This document shows positions 24,890-48,957 of a stretch of 64,000 nt of DNA, piece after piece; the first letter of the stretch is position 1; the number at the start of each line of letters is the position of its first letter. A model generated the notes under the pieces. It did no database searches. It worked only from the letters and a program-made list of their open reading frames with translations, and was not told where the DNA came from. The position numbers and the translations under genes are program-made. The DNA is from Enoplolaimus lenunculus (Eukaryota; Nematoda; Enoplea; Enoplida; Thoracostomopsidae): positions 1 to 64,000 of the forward strand of contig JASANG010000048.1 in NCBI GenBank assembly GCA_030248215.1, written 5' to 3'.

Positions 24890-25266
24890 GGGCGGAACGT
24901 TTTTCTGTGAGACTGCAATAAAGTAAAACTTAAACTTTAGACTATTGTTTTGCTTAGGATTTAAAGTTTAAGCTATAAGCTCATTCGTACGTTTTGGCTT
25001 TTAGGCTTATGAATATCCTTGTATTATACTGTTACGGACCTGTTCTACACATTGGCCAGTTTTCTAATGCATATTGTTCGGCTTATGTATAGAACATAGC
25101 CGGAACAGTGGTATACGCATATTTCTAAGCCTAAGCCTAAGCCTAAACGTATGGATGAGCCTATTCCTAAGCCTAAGCCTAAGCATATGCAAAAATTAGT
25201 CTAAAACTTAAGCTGGCTGTATTATAGCCCTCCGGAAAACGATCCGGCCCTGTTCTATACTTGGGC
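24890..25266. mobile_element. Two TTAGGC-bearing D1 elements after the receptor gene
   Basis: The first (about 24890-25045) begins GGGGCGGAACGTTTTTCTG; the second spans about 25083-25266. They have opposite hexamer orientation (TTAGG, then CCTAAG). The first starts some 25 bases after the receptor stop codon and carries an AATAAA at 24918, which could serve as that gene's polyadenylation signal. Confidence 0.6.
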
Positions 25267-25337
25267 CAATTGTTCAATCTTGGAAGTACAAATCCAACGT
25301 TTGTGTCGTCCCACCATAACAAGTTGGTAGTAGGCAG

Positions 25338-26440
25338 GGTGTAAATCGGAAATGTGGTTTTGGTTTTCGGTGAAATTCGTTTGCCGTTCCTGTTTCCGTT
25401 AATATGGAAAAACCCGCAATTTTGAAACATTTCGTCTATTTTTGTGCGAAATTTAAAACTACCAAATAATTATTTAGATCATCTCTGAATCGAACTGGCA
25501 TAAAAAAATTAATTTGTTTTGTGTTGGTATTAAAATGAAACATTTCTTAAAAATTTACACCTGATTTCCGAGCTTCGTTTCTCGTATTTTTATCATTAAT
25601 TACTGCAATAATGCCATTAAGAAGGAGACTGAGATTCCAACAGTTGCATTTCGTCCTAAATTATAAGCCTCACAGTTGGAAAAATGTGTAAACTTTGGAA
25701 TCAGAGTCTGTGACATTTGTAAGGGTGAAGTTTTTGATATTTAGTTTATGTCAAGATTTATAGGGCCCTTACATTAAAGATCAGGGCGGAACGTTTTTCT
25801 GTGGGACTGCAACAAAATAAAAGCTTTACACTATTTTTTGTTTAGCCTTTAGGTGAAAGGCTAAGCTGACAATCTTACGCTTGATTTTGCAAATTCAGCA
25901 TTATTTTAATTCGCAACTTCATTTAGCTCCGATTCTGGCAAAATTCGAATCCTCCGGCAACGTTTTTTCACCTCTAATTGCTGTACCCTTGCCGTACATC
26001 GATCAGTCTGCCTCCTGGTTCAGCTGTAACAGGAGGGATTGGGAGAAACTTTGGAAATATATATTTGTCAATTTTCAAAAAAGGTTTACAACCAAATTTG
26101 ACACTTCCATGAATATTGCTAAAAACGCAAACTTTATTTAATTCTTGAGTATTTTGCCAATTTTTTTTACTTCAGCCCAGGGTGCAAACGCAGAGTAAAA
26201 ATAAAGAAAACGGATAGTGATCAAAATAACGCACAGACCGGATATTGAAATATGTTTCAAAGGATGTTTTTTAATATGTGCCTTGTATTCAACAAGCTGT
26301 GCAATATTTAAACAAGTAGCGAATGCCACCGATATTTTTAAGATTTTAGATGAAGTGAGCATAAATATAGCACAATTTCCCCGGACGCCGATTTTTACTG
26401 AAAACAGATATCCGGTTACACCCTCTTCTAACCCCAACTG
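25338..26440. mobile_element. Possible long family E-type element
   Basis: The left end CAGGGTGTAAATCGG and a right end near CGGTTACACCCTC face each other over about 1.1 kb. The interior has no supported gene and includes part of a D1-like element (25780-25870). It may instead be two separate fragments. Confidence 0.3.
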
Positions 26441-26543
26441 CTCACAAACTTTATTAACCATTATATACCAAATGGTTGTTCTCCAATGCAATGCCTCTCA
26501 AATTTTATTCGTGTTCAAGCACCGCTGCTTGTGAGCAAAAATT

Positions 26544-27149
26544 CAGGGCCGGATTAAGAGGGGGGCGGGGCCTCCCACCAACCGAAAACCGACGATGTCA
26601 GATTTATCTGTAATCTCAGACCAGGAATTTTGCTTTCCGACCTAGAGTGACCTTGCATTGACAATCCTTATTCGTCATTTTACCGGACTATTTCAGACTA
26701 CTTTCTGTTGAGCAGACAGGCAACGTCTAAACCAGCTGTAATCCGACCTGCCGGATCACGGCTGGACTATATTGCCACAAGTTTCGGGACTAGGGATGTG
26801 TGTTGAAACGAATCACGTGAAAGTGATAGTTTATTGCGGGCAAATGTATGCATAGTTTTTACTGTTAATACTATAGTATATGTCTATTTGAATTTAATGG
26901 ATTCGGATTTCGAAATTTAGTCTAGACTTCGCTGGCATCGTAAGTAAACTTCTCTAAGTGCAAATCTGGAACAGTCCCTGGGCCGTAAATTTAGCTGCGT
27001 ACTTTTGGTACAACTTTTTCATTCACTTTACACTCTGGTGTATCCAAAAAATAATTATGGTTAATATATGGGCCTGCTAGTCATACGGCCCAGACCTCCA
27101 GGTCATATGGGCCCCGCCCCGGGCGCCCCATCACCTTAATCCGGCACTG
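26544..27149. mobile_element. hAT-type non-autonomous element, 606 bp, intact 8-bp duplication
   Basis: The ends CAGGGCCGGATTAAG and CTTAATCCGGCACTG are inverted repeats. Both flanks read CAAAAATT (26536-26543 and 27150-27157), an exact 8-bp target duplication. Outer 60 bp are GC-rich; the interior is AT-rich and non-coding. Terminal sequence and duplication size fit the hAT superfamily. Confidence 0.8.
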
Positions 27150-27157
27150 CAAAAATT

Positions 27158-27558
27158 TAAATCAAAACCTCTAACTCACGTTCCTATTAACTTTGAGTCG
27201 TATATCTGCTCAACGAATGCATTTACTCGAGTAAAATTTACTGTACACAACCGAATAGCATCGCAAAACCTTCCATTAAATAAAGTAAAACTGGTGTTTC
27301 AATCCTAGCATTTCTTCATCTATTGAAAAAATTTCGCCTATAAACCAAAATAAAAGCAAACTCGCAAAATTTAAATAAAAAATTTCTTTCTCCCAAAATT
27401 ATTTCGTATTAGTACACCAGTTTCACCCTAAACTTCACGAACCCATATTCATAAACGACAGCACCTATACTCGCAACGTGATTGACGTTACTCATTGCGG
27501 CATCCCGTTTTTCCGCTGGACTGCAATACAGAAAAGCTTAGGCTTAAGAAAAGACCTA
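27158..27558. other. Intergenic DNA, nothing recognised
   Basis: AT-rich with no exon-like frame, no repeat pair and no RNA gene that I could see. Confidence 0.4.
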
Positions 27559-28130
27559 CTGTAGTGACTCGAATATGAACGGGGACAAATATATATTTTT
27601 CATCTCTAGACGAATCGCAGTGTTTTTCGGTTACGGACTGTTAATTATTTTCAATTCGCCCCATTACAATTGGACTTTTCACATTCTTTGTTATGGGCAG
27701 GGCAGAACATGACCGTTAATCTTTCGGGTTGTCTGAGTGTCTGTTACATATTTGAGCAGTATATTCCATTCTTCTGCTTTGGTCCATTTTATAGACTGTA
27801 ATTAGGACTTACTACTCTATCCACTAAGGGACCCTGTGCCGGTTACTATAGTAACCCGAATAAGCGGGGTCTCCAATTTGAGTTATTACAGTCCGTTTCT
27901 TGATAGAGTCCATAAGTCCTAGTTCCAACAGTTGACAGACATACAAACAATTCTCATAAACTTCATTAAATCCAGAAAACAGATTAACCGAAATGGCAAT
28001 AAAAATCCTTCGGAAAAACTCAGTTCTGCCCAAAAGAAACAACATACAAAAAACAAGGGTTTTCGTTCTCCAACTATACAAATTGAATTCAAAATAAATA
28101 ACAGTCCATACTTCATTGACGGAACCTCTG
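27559..28130. mobile_element. Broken family A copies
   Basis: One end, CTGTAGTGACTCGAATA, at 27559 after TA; a second left-type end, ACTATAGTAACCCGAATAAG, near 27845; and internal segments such as AAATAACAGTCCATACTTCA near 28090. At least two fragments have been rearranged. Confidence 0.45.
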
Positions 28131-28344
28131 CGCAAAAAAATCTACCGGAGCCTGAGGTCGATTTTTTGCCGGAGCCAGAGACAGACCTTCGGTTGTATCC
28201 TAGTGCAAGGTGCCATAATCATATGGGAACATGGATATCATTGTTGAATTTTACAATAACAATTTGAACAAAATCCACTTTCAATTAACAATAATTATAA
28301 TCTCCATTCAAATTTACAAGTATATTTTTTGACAAAAATAACCA

Positions 28345-28399
28345 ACATCATATATATCAATATATATACATACATATATATCAATATATATATAAACAT

Positions 28400-28447
<48 letters not shown>

Positions 28448-28505
28448 CATATATATATCAATATATATATAAACATATATATATATATATATATATATAT
28501 TCATC
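28345..28505. repeat. AT microsatellite
   Basis: Long TATATA runs interrupted by TATATCAATATA and ATACATACAT phrases. The block TACATACATATATATCAATA occurs twice. The Tyr/Ile-rich minus-strand frame across it is meaningless. Confidence 0.9.
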
Positions 28506-28849
28506 ACGTGACGCATATCACGGCACATCAAACTTTCATACAAATAATCGCACTAAAAAATTCAAGGTTTTGCTTCCATCATTGAGTATTTTAAGGGATC
28601 TAGAATAATGCAGTACAACAGCATCAAATAGATGCCCACAAACACTGCTGACTATTTACGTCTTTAGCCAAAAATGCGTCTTGTTAGTCAATTTTTGTAC
28701 CTTACACTTCAATATAACTACTGTAGAGCTGACAGCCATTGCGTCCAAATTTCATCAACTCAAAATAGACACTGATTTTAATACTGAAATATATCCTTAA
28801 AACGTAATTATATTTAGCACCCAAGCAGCGACAGGATATTAATTTTACC

Positions 28850-29090
28850 GGATGCCAAATTTTTCACCGGAACTAAAACTTAAACTTCTTGACTTGCCCA
28901 GAAACGCAGACGCAGCAAAATGTCTACTACGTATTTTCACCTGTAAAAAGCAGTTTTATGATACTCACAACCACAACCGCAAATATCCGGTGGTGCTTAT
29001 ACAAGATACACGGACCGGATTAGTAAATCAGTTTTTCCCGATACAAAACCGTAACCGGATATCCACTCGCTCCCTGGTAGAAACGTCATT
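28850..29090. repeat. Dispersed repeat related to 57740-57990
   Basis: Shared phrases include AAGCAGTTTTATGATA, ACCACAACCGCAA and CGGATATCC..TCCCTGG in the same order as at 57770-57985. A shorter relative is at 52440-52560. Its GGAACCGGATA-type motifs resemble family E, so it may be a family E interior. Non-coding. Confidence 0.55.
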
Positions 29091-29985
29091 TATTTAGTAT
29101 ACTTGCTCAAAATTCTATATCATATTTTAGTTCAAGTAAACAATAAAGCAGCATACATATATAGATATATATATATTTACATAATACCTACATTATTCAC
29201 CACCAGCATTTTTCCTGAAATGAAAAAATAAACATTTACAAATCACCATCCACGGACATTTATTACGTGCCTCAAAGTATATATTCTAACACAAAATTTT
29301 TTAAGCCGAATCCTATGGGATCAATATTAATTGTGTACGTCCCAAAAGACGGCTTTACAAACGTATTACTAACTTACACTGCAGCGTCTATCAGGGTCCA
29401 AACTCCAAAACAACAATTTCAAAGTTTTCAACTGCCGTTACACATTTAAATTGCGTTCAATGAAAGCTATACCAGTATTCGGCGTTGCGCTCTCAATGAA
29501 CACGCCCTCATTATCAAAAATACAATCAGCTTTGCTTACACGCGTCGGCGATTTGTATACGACATTCAATTAAACGTTTAAATTTTTTACAAACTTTGAA
29601 CATCAATTAACCTATAATTCCACCAATCATAAGCAGCCACGTTCATCAAAATTTAGATGAAAAGCATCGACGCAGCCAATTAAAACTTAAAACAATTACC
29701 ACAGTTGCGTTACTACATATATTCCACTTGTATATAAAATGAAAACACTGCAAAAACATCAAACAAAAATAAACAAAACAACAAAACTCGAGCATAACAA
29801 ACACAACAAACAAAAATACCAAAAACAAAATTTATAAAATCGACTACAAAATTATGAACAAACTCAATTTTTGAACGCCTTTGTGTAACGCCAATTTCCA
29901 AAATAGAAAACACTTTAAATTTAGGACATTTCTGAAAACTATATTCTTGGCCCATATTCTCAAATGTCTACGTACAGCAAGGCTA

Positions 29986-32014
29986 CGGTATCGTGGGGCG
30001 ACTTTAGCCTTATGGGGCGGCTTTGGCCACCACCCACACATTGATATTTAGATGTATTACACTAAAATCATAGTGGTAACATAGCTGTGTATGATTTGAA
30101 TTAGCGCGCGCAACGATTATTTTTGTTGTGTTTAATTGTGTAAGTGTTTAAGCGTTCTGTGGAAAAGCTATGTTATGTCAAATGTATAAAAGTTTTACTG
30201 GGGAATAATTCTGTTTCAAAATAGTGGTGGCCAAAGTGCATTTTTTCACAATTTAGGATACAATTTCTCTTTGAATATCCTAAAACGAGATAGTAGATGG
30301 TATTGCAAATAGATTCAAATTGCGCAGAGGAATTGGAAACGTTGTTTTAGCAGTGTAACAAAGGGGGGGTCAAAGTTGGTGGCCAATGTTATGTGAGGGG
30401 CGTGTTTGGCCAGACTGGCCAAAGTTACCCGCGGCGGCAGAACCGAGATAAAACACAAAAATTTACTCCACGCTTATGCCTATAATGTGTCTTAATTCGT
30501 TTCAGATATACACTATAAATTTCTAAATAAGTCTTGCACGAAATCAGAATTCTATCGTTATGGTCCGAAATTATGTTGCAGGACAGCGGGACAAACGAGC
30601 CTATAACGCTACTCAGATGAAAGTTTGTCTAAAGCTGTACAGCTGGCTAAGACTGGTTTGAGTCAGCGGGCTGCTATTAAAGCAGTTCGGCAACACACGG
30701 GACAAGTCGTTTCTCGCGGGACACTGCAGAATGCACTCGCTAAAGATGCCGGTTTGGCCAAAAAATCTCCTGGAGGGCAACCGATATTTACCTTGGCGCA
30801 GGAACTAAAAATTGTAGAATGCTGCGAAACCGCATCCGAGTGGGGATACCCGCTATCCAAAATGGACGTTCGGCAGTTAGCGAAAAAAAATACTTGACAA
30901 CGACGGCCGGGAAATCGGCAACGACAACCTGCCAGGCCGAGATTGGTCTTATGCTTTTTTGAAACGTCACAAAAACGCATTATCTGTGCGGGTTTGTAAC
31001 AATTTGAGCGGTTCCCGAGCCCGGCTATCGATCGAGGAGGTTACAGAGTTTATGGCACGCTTTAAAAACACCTGCGACGGTATTCCACCCGAGAATATTT
31101 TCAATTATGATGAAACCGCCATGGTTGATTCCCCAGGTTTGGAAAAACTTATTTTTAACCGCGGGACTAAATACCCGGACCGCGTAATGACTGCTACTAA
31201 GTGTTCTACAAGCGTTATGTTTTGTGCAAGTGCTTCCGGCGTTATGCTGCCGCCGCTTACATGTTATAGAGCTGCGGTCGGTCGATTTTGAGTTAGAAGG
31301 CGGAGCACTAAATGAAATTGACTGTTGTTTTGCTCACAAGCGAGCAGAAATTTGTTAATCAGACCGATTACTAGTTTTTCTCAACCTGTTATTAGCTGCG
31401 CATTTGACTTGTTTAGAAAAACAGGGGTCGTTTAAAACCCTTGAAATTCACACATTCTGAGGAAAATGCTCACTATTATGTATTCGTTTAATAGCTGTTT
31501 GTATGGAGGACAGAATAATTATTGAAACAACGGATTGCGCCTTAAGTACTTTCCGATATATTTAGTTAAAACCATTGTTGCGCTGTTTAGTTTTCTGGAT
31601 TTTCTTCATTATTTGTTTTGCTATTTTTGACTTTAGTAAACTGTCTGAGATGGTGCGAGTTCCATTTTCTGGTACTTATGACAATTGTTTTGCTGAAGAC
31701 AGAGCGGGAAGGTCTTTGATTTGATACGTCTTAAGATATGCAATTTTTAATTGTTAAAACCATGCGCCAAAAGTTGAACTGGCCAATTTCACCCCATTCC
31801 CGGCTATAGTCGCCCCATGGAGGGGCGAGTTTGGCCACTGTGCTTTCCGAGATATATCTTCATATGTATAACAGTTAGAGATACGCCAGTACTACTAATC
31901 AAAAGAGCGCGTCATGTTGCATAAAGTGGGGTGAGATTGGCCAGTACAGTTTACAAATGGCAATGTGCGGCTTATTTTAAAATGAAACGTGGCCAAAGTC
32001 GCCCCATCTTACCG
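29986..32014. mobile_element. pogo/Tigger-like DNA transposon, 2029 bp
   Basis: Inverted ends CGGTATCGTGGGGCGACTTT and AAAGTCGCCCCATCTTACCG, each flanked by TA, the duplication expected of the Tc1/mariner-pogo group. Sub-terminal copies of TGGGGCGGCTTTGGCC and GTCGCCCCATGGAGGGGCG recur inside both ends. It carries a decayed transposase on the plus strand. Confidence 0.75.
30560..31290 (+). pseudogene. Decayed pogo/Tigger-type transposase
   Basis: An amino-terminal segment 'GLSQRAAIKAVRQHTGQV' looks like a pogo/CENP-B helix-turn-helix. Further on come 'GRDWSYAFLKRH' and 'IFNYDETAMVDSPG', with the first catalytic Asp of the DDE_1 domain, then 'MFCASASGVMLPPLTCYRA'. The frame changes at least twice: before 30625, and around 30890 between 'RQLAKK' and 'DGREIGND'. 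Reading stops at 31289, before the second and third catalytic acids. Downstream sequence to the right end shows no continuation. The copy cannot encode an active enzyme; an intact relative elsewhere in the genome would have been needed for movement. Confidence 0.75.
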
Positions 32015-32215
32015 TATCATCAGTTGGTAGTAATAGGTTTTCAAGCTCACTAACTATCGCAGCGGTTGAATTCAAAACTGGTGCACGAGTAGAGCAAACC
32101 ATATGCGACAAAGTTGCTCAATTTTGAGACACTGAGCATTCGCGCGTGTTAGACTGCAACACAAGATCTATCACCAACCGGTGGTTAGGTGCTACACACA
32201 TTTGAGAATACGGGC

Positions 32216-35200
32216 AGTGAAAATACACAAATTCACTTTGTTTTATCTTCGCCTAATGCAAAACGTGGCTTCTAAAACAATTTGCGCAAGTGCACAATTT
32301 AGTACTTTTATATCTCACAACATAAACTAAAAGTATAATAGTTCTGAAATAGGATCTGCTGACCAAAAAATGTGTCCTTCTGCGTCGAATATTTGCAACT
32401 TTGAAATAACTTTCAAAACTCGATCCTTTATACAACTACTGTTATTTCCAAATCTTAACGACATATTATGCCTCAGTGTAAACTAATCGCAGGTTCGTAC
32501 GGCCCAAAATTGAAAATAAACTTACGATTGTAATTTAGTTTAAACCGCTCTCAATAGTAAATCATTCGACAACGTTGAAAAGACTATAAACGTCCCCGTT
32601 TTAAAAAAATTATATTTAAAATTAAAATTCAATTTGAATGGTAATTCGAAACAAATCGTACCTACCATCAAATAGTGCCAGAAGAGCTATACGTACTTCA
32701 ACGGGGGAATTCTGTCTAAAACAAGTCAAACAAAGTATCTACATACCTATTACAAGAATTAAATTAACCAACAAAAGTTATTTTACGACACACACATCAA
32801 ACACGCAATCAGCAACGCAACAAAATATGAGCCACACTAATAAACTTCTACTAAACCGCCATTAATACTATACAAATTTCTGTGCTGCAGGTAGTTTGTG
32901 AGTGAAATTTTTAAAATTTTAATTCCTTTCAGTAAGGGGTGCAGCCGGAATTACACAAGTTACTGGAACCGGAATTTGAAGTTAAAGGAAGCGAAACTGG
33001 AACCGGAAAATGAAAAATACAAGCCGTCGAAAAATTCATTGAAAAATACAAGCCATCCAAAAATTCATTTCATTTCTCTTTTTTGCAATGTTATTGGTGA
33101 AATTTATCTGCTGTATTTTAGATTTTCATAATCCACGAAAGCGCAGTCTACCTCGGTATGGTTTATTTTCGGCGATTGTCAAGGTTTATATATTATATAT
33201 ATGAATGAAATCTAATTAATTTTTATCGTCATTTTTTAGTAAAATATGTTAATTTGCACCGACCAACATTTAATACTGGAATTTTTAATTCCAGTAAAAA
33301 TTGCGCGGTCAAGCTTTAACCATTCGATTGATGGACTCCTATCAGATCTGACAGAAACACATCTGCGTCTTAAACAATAAAATATGTTAATAAATAAATA
33401 TTCTGATCCGCTCAGGTCCCAAACGTAATACACATTACAGCTGCTCAAGAAAACCCAGGCAAAACAAAACAAAAACCAACAACCTGCCTGCAGTCGCAAA
33501 AACTTGCATGTACAACGGCGTACCAGTGGCTGACGCTATATACTACACAAAAAATTACGTTACTGTACAATAATTTTATGCGGGGGTTTGCTACGTGCCC
33601 CCATTCAGCCAAAGACCCTCCAAGCTCGATTTGTCCGCACAAGATTTTGCCCTCGAATTGAACATATGTTTAGCCTTAAAAATTCACCGTTATTGGACAA
33701 ACACAATTGTTGTATCCTTTTTCAGTTATTAAGATAGACACACGTGTATAAAGTCTGCTCACATGTGATATACGACAGATCGGGCACATTTAAATGGGAT
33801 TTCCTTTAAAAACAGTAACCAGGTGTCTCCCGGTTGTAGCCAACACCATACTGTGTCGGAACCCAGCCAATTACCACTTTGTCAGCGTTCTATACATGTT
33901 CTATAATAACTATAATGAAGCAAAAGAAAAACAACAGCAACAAAAACATTATGAAACAATAATGATAATAAAAGAAATCAAATAAACCAGTGGTCCCGTT
34001 ACATTATTAACAGCAGCCAAACAACAATAACATGAATTTTTTTCACTGCAATGCTTTTATGTGCATTGAAAATACCAACTGCAGTAAAAATACAAACGGC
34101 CTTTGCTACAGAAAGCAGATGGACAGTTTTTTAGCGTCAAGTATAAGCTTTAACCGCTGGACGCACAGCGGAAGTCTCCTACATAGTGAAGAAATGAATG
34201 ACCAGACAAAGATAACACTTCCGAATCAATGGGCAACACAAAACCTTCCTCTCGGCTACACTGCATTGAACTGCCGTGCATCTCATATCTCAAAACGAAC
34301 AGTTTGCTGCAGTCCATATCCGTAAAATATTACAAAAAACTCAAAAAAGTTTGGTTCAGTCTTCGAACTTCTCCCCACCCAGCAACTTACTAATTAATTA
34401 TAACAGGTTTCACTCGCTAGGTATGTACAGAATCCGCCACTGAAGCCCAAACAAACCAAACACCATTGTATAAGCAGAACGAGACCCCAAATGTCTCGAT
34501 AAGTGAACCAAGTCCAATTCGAACACAATTATAATCCGTAGTCTGGTGGAAACACTTCAAAACCGTTGCACATTCTCACGAGATCACAGGGCTGTACTGC
34601 AGCAACCATCAGCAAAGCCAGTATAGTCAGATTCGTTAAGAATGAAGCGAACTTGCAGCGATATTTATAGTACCTGACAACGCTCGCCTTCTAGTCAGCT
34701 CAACACCAGAACTGTCTCCCAAAATTAATGAACGAGTATTAAATTGGGTTAACTTCTTACCTGCTCAGCTTTGCTCAAACTCAGACAATGTCCATGTCGA
34801 CCCGCCCAACTGATAATCCAACACATAATCCGTGTTACACCGAACAGCGGCTATTTTCATACAACGCCGGAACAAACTTGAATACGGATGTACAACAGTT
34901 TCGTCGAACTCCAAATAGAAAACAAATATTAAAATATTCCGCCGTTGAATTCAAATACATAATTTAAGTAATTCTTACAGTTAATAAAACTTATTTAATT
35001 AAATATTGAAACTTTACTATTGTATCGCGTGATCTTGTTGCTACAACGCAGCAGAACAGCATACCTGAAATCATATAAATAATAATGCATATACATTCTC
35101 TATAAATTATTAAAAATGTATTTATTCATTCCTATTCACACATGCAAGTTTTTGCAGCGAGAACTATCAGCAGTAAAATCGTTCATATATATGTGTTTGT

Positions 35201-35355
35201 TTTGATTAAATTTAACCAGTAGCGATACGATTCATTTTTAAAAACTTGAATTAAAATTTCAATTGGCAATTTTGCAAAATTAAATTTTTTGAGCATACGT
35301 AACTAACTACACAATAAACTGACAATCCATCTGACCTGTCACTGAAGTGAAATCA
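32216..35355. other. Intergenic 3.1 kb, no gene supported
   Basis: AT-rich sequence with scattered short open frames lacking splice borders or recognisable domains. A family E-like end (GGGGTGCAGCCGGAATTAC) lies near 32937, followed by the twice-used phrase AAAAATACAAGCC. A possible polyadenylation signal for KDM2 (AATAAA on the minus strand) lies near 35112. A TTGCAGC hairpin fragment is at 35130-35185. Confidence 0.4.
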
Positions 35356-46590
<11,235 letters not shown>

Positions 46591-48957
46591 ACCAGCAGTT
46601 TCAACGCTGCCACACAATTATGTAATAAAGCAACTTTAAAGAACTTTTATGTTTTGTGCTCCCACGCAGGTGTTACATCTAAATGTAATAAGCTGCAAAA
46701 ATTTTAAGCAAAACGGACACTGTAGAATATTTGTGGGCATTTGCTACTGGAGGGTGGAGCCCACCACTCAAAGATTTTTCCCTCGATTCGCCCCCACTCA
46801 AGATTTCTCCCCCCTTTCGGTTAATTTTACGTTCCTTACATTTTTAGCAAAAAAACTCCTTTTCTCGGTCATATGCCTTATATATTTGATCCGTGCTTAT
46901 TATGTATATGGTTGTTTTTGATAATGTGCTTATTTGTAGGCGTGGCTAGACCCTGACTACGGCCCATGTATAGAACAAGGCCGAAATGTTTTCCGGCGTG
47001 ACTGTAATATAGTAAGCTTAAGCCTTAACTATTTTTTTGCTTAGACTTAGGCTAAGGATTAAGTACAAGCTCATTCTTACGCTTATTCTTAGGCTTAGGA
47101 ATATGCTTATCCTACTGCTACGGCTCTGTTCTATTTATTGACCTTGACTACCACCCCACTCCGAGATTTCCCACGGTTGCGAACCAGGGTGCATACCGGT
47201 TGATGCAACCCCCAGGCCGCCGCGACCCAGCGAATGCCCAGTAGATTAGCCTGAAAATTGACATATGATACCTATCGACACGACCGAGGCACATCGTGAC
47301 CTGAGTATATGTAGCTACCGGCTATGAATAGGCGGTCTCACTTAAAGAGCGAAACTAGAAAAAAGACGCATACTGACGCTTAAGCAGTTTAAAATTTCGG
47401 AATTTATAATAGATTCCATAACTTTCGCACGTCTTCAAAGTGTAGAAATCGGGCGGTGGTAATTTAGTTTCGAAAGGCTTTTTAAAAAATTGCAAGAACT
47501 CAGGGTACAGGTATTTTAAGGCACTTAATCGCCTTTGGCAAAGCATCGATTGCTAACATAATTTAAATACTTTATTACGATCAGCATTGTTTAGGTTTGG
47601 TTTTAGTTAAACATGAAGAAATATTTTTGAAGTCTACTTTTTGAAAAATTTATTGAATTAAAATGATAAATGTTTCCGGCTTTGCAGAAATACGCAAATG
47701 CCTTCGAACATTTCCTATTTAGCGCCCCATACCTTTCTATACTATCATTTAGCTTAAACTCCATCCGAAATTTTAGCCATTTGCTGAATTGTTTATTGTA
47801 TGCTGGTCACATATGTTCTGGCTTAACACATATCAGAAATGCAGTTGCTTGCTGCATTAGACGGCCAATGTTACTTTTAGGAGCTAACAGATAAAGCGTA
47901 TTCCTAAGCCTAAGCAAAAAAATGTAATCTAAAATCTAAACCTACCTTTTTATAGACCCATCAGAAACCTGGATGCCCCTTAAAGCAACATATGCCGAAA
48001 CTACAATCGCTCGACTGAAATACGTAGAAAGCAACGCAAGTAAAACAATATGAAAAACTAAATTTACTGGGAATATTGGCAACCAGAAATGCAACAAATT
48101 CAAGGAAAAATTTATACGAAAACAATTATTTAAAAAAATTAAAATAGTCTAAAATAAATGGCAACAAAAAGTAGAGAGCATAACAGTATTAATTAGAAAT
48201 ACACAATATTTTCATTTCAATCCTAAAACGAGACTAAAATATGAATTAGAGGTTTACGATGGACCAATATAAGAAACACTAACGTGCCGTATTTTATAAT
48301 CTGCATTAAAATTCTGTTCGCAATACATGATTTCAGACAGCTCACTACGTTTTAGATGCATTATTTTAACTATGCAACATGAAATCGTTTGTCGATTATT
48401 TAAAATTCTAAATTTTGTTCTTCAGAATTCAAACTCGCATTTTCTTCAACAATTTTTGTGATCTTGTCAGGCAACTAAATTTCTAAGTTTTGGTAGATTG
48501 ATTACGTATAAAAAAGGCACAATATTTCCATCCTGCCATTGAAATCAAATAAAACACCGGTATTAAAATAAAGATTTCAATAATTATGGTAAACAATTGC
48601 CGTACATTGTCGAAAAGTAATTTAACCAATGATCAGCAGCAATCAAACTACAAGTTCAGTAAAAAACGTTTTTGTGTTACAAAAGCACCCGGCGAACGTT
48701 ATATTAGACAAACATGCGAAAAGAAACAAAATCTCTATCAGGCCAACTATAATTGGATTCGGAAATGTAAATTTACTAATTTTTCTTCAGAATTTCGCTA
48801 CGAGGTTCGACCTATTCAATGTAAGTCACTCTCACTCAACACACCTATAAATGAGTTAACACATGCTATACGAAAGGTGTTATACTACGGCCATAAATCG
48901 AAAACGCTTTTTACACGAAGGCTTTGCAAAGGTCCTGGCAGTAACACCTGTTGTCCG
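46591..48957. other. Intergenic gap between KDM2 and SLC25A15
   Basis: Contains a D1 TTAGGC element (46961-47140) and a D2 element (about 47864-47996); 48000-48957 has no recognised feature. I searched for an upstream PHD-type exon of KDM2 and found none, consistent with KDM2 rather than KDM7 identity. Promoters for the minus-strand KDM2 would lie just above 46590, but no clear core motif is visible. Confidence 0.5.

Larger units (their letters stand above)
29953..32213. mobile_element. Family G hairpin element split by a DNA transposon
   Basis: The left end CCCATATTCTCAAATGTCTA and the right end TACACACATTTGAGAATACG are inverted repeats. The right portion (32017-32213) is homologous to 18467-18640. 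The left portion is only about 30 bp before the inserted transposon at 29986. The element was therefore in place before that insertion. Confidence 0.6.

Noticed and set aside
28295-28543. Tyr/Ile-rich frame
   Set aside because: Translation of an AT microsatellite.
46591-48957. Possible PHD-finger exon that would make the demethylase a KDM7/PHF8 protein
   Set aside because: No Cys-x2-Cys pattern with splice borders was found, and the JmjC and post-JmjC sequences fit KDM2 better.
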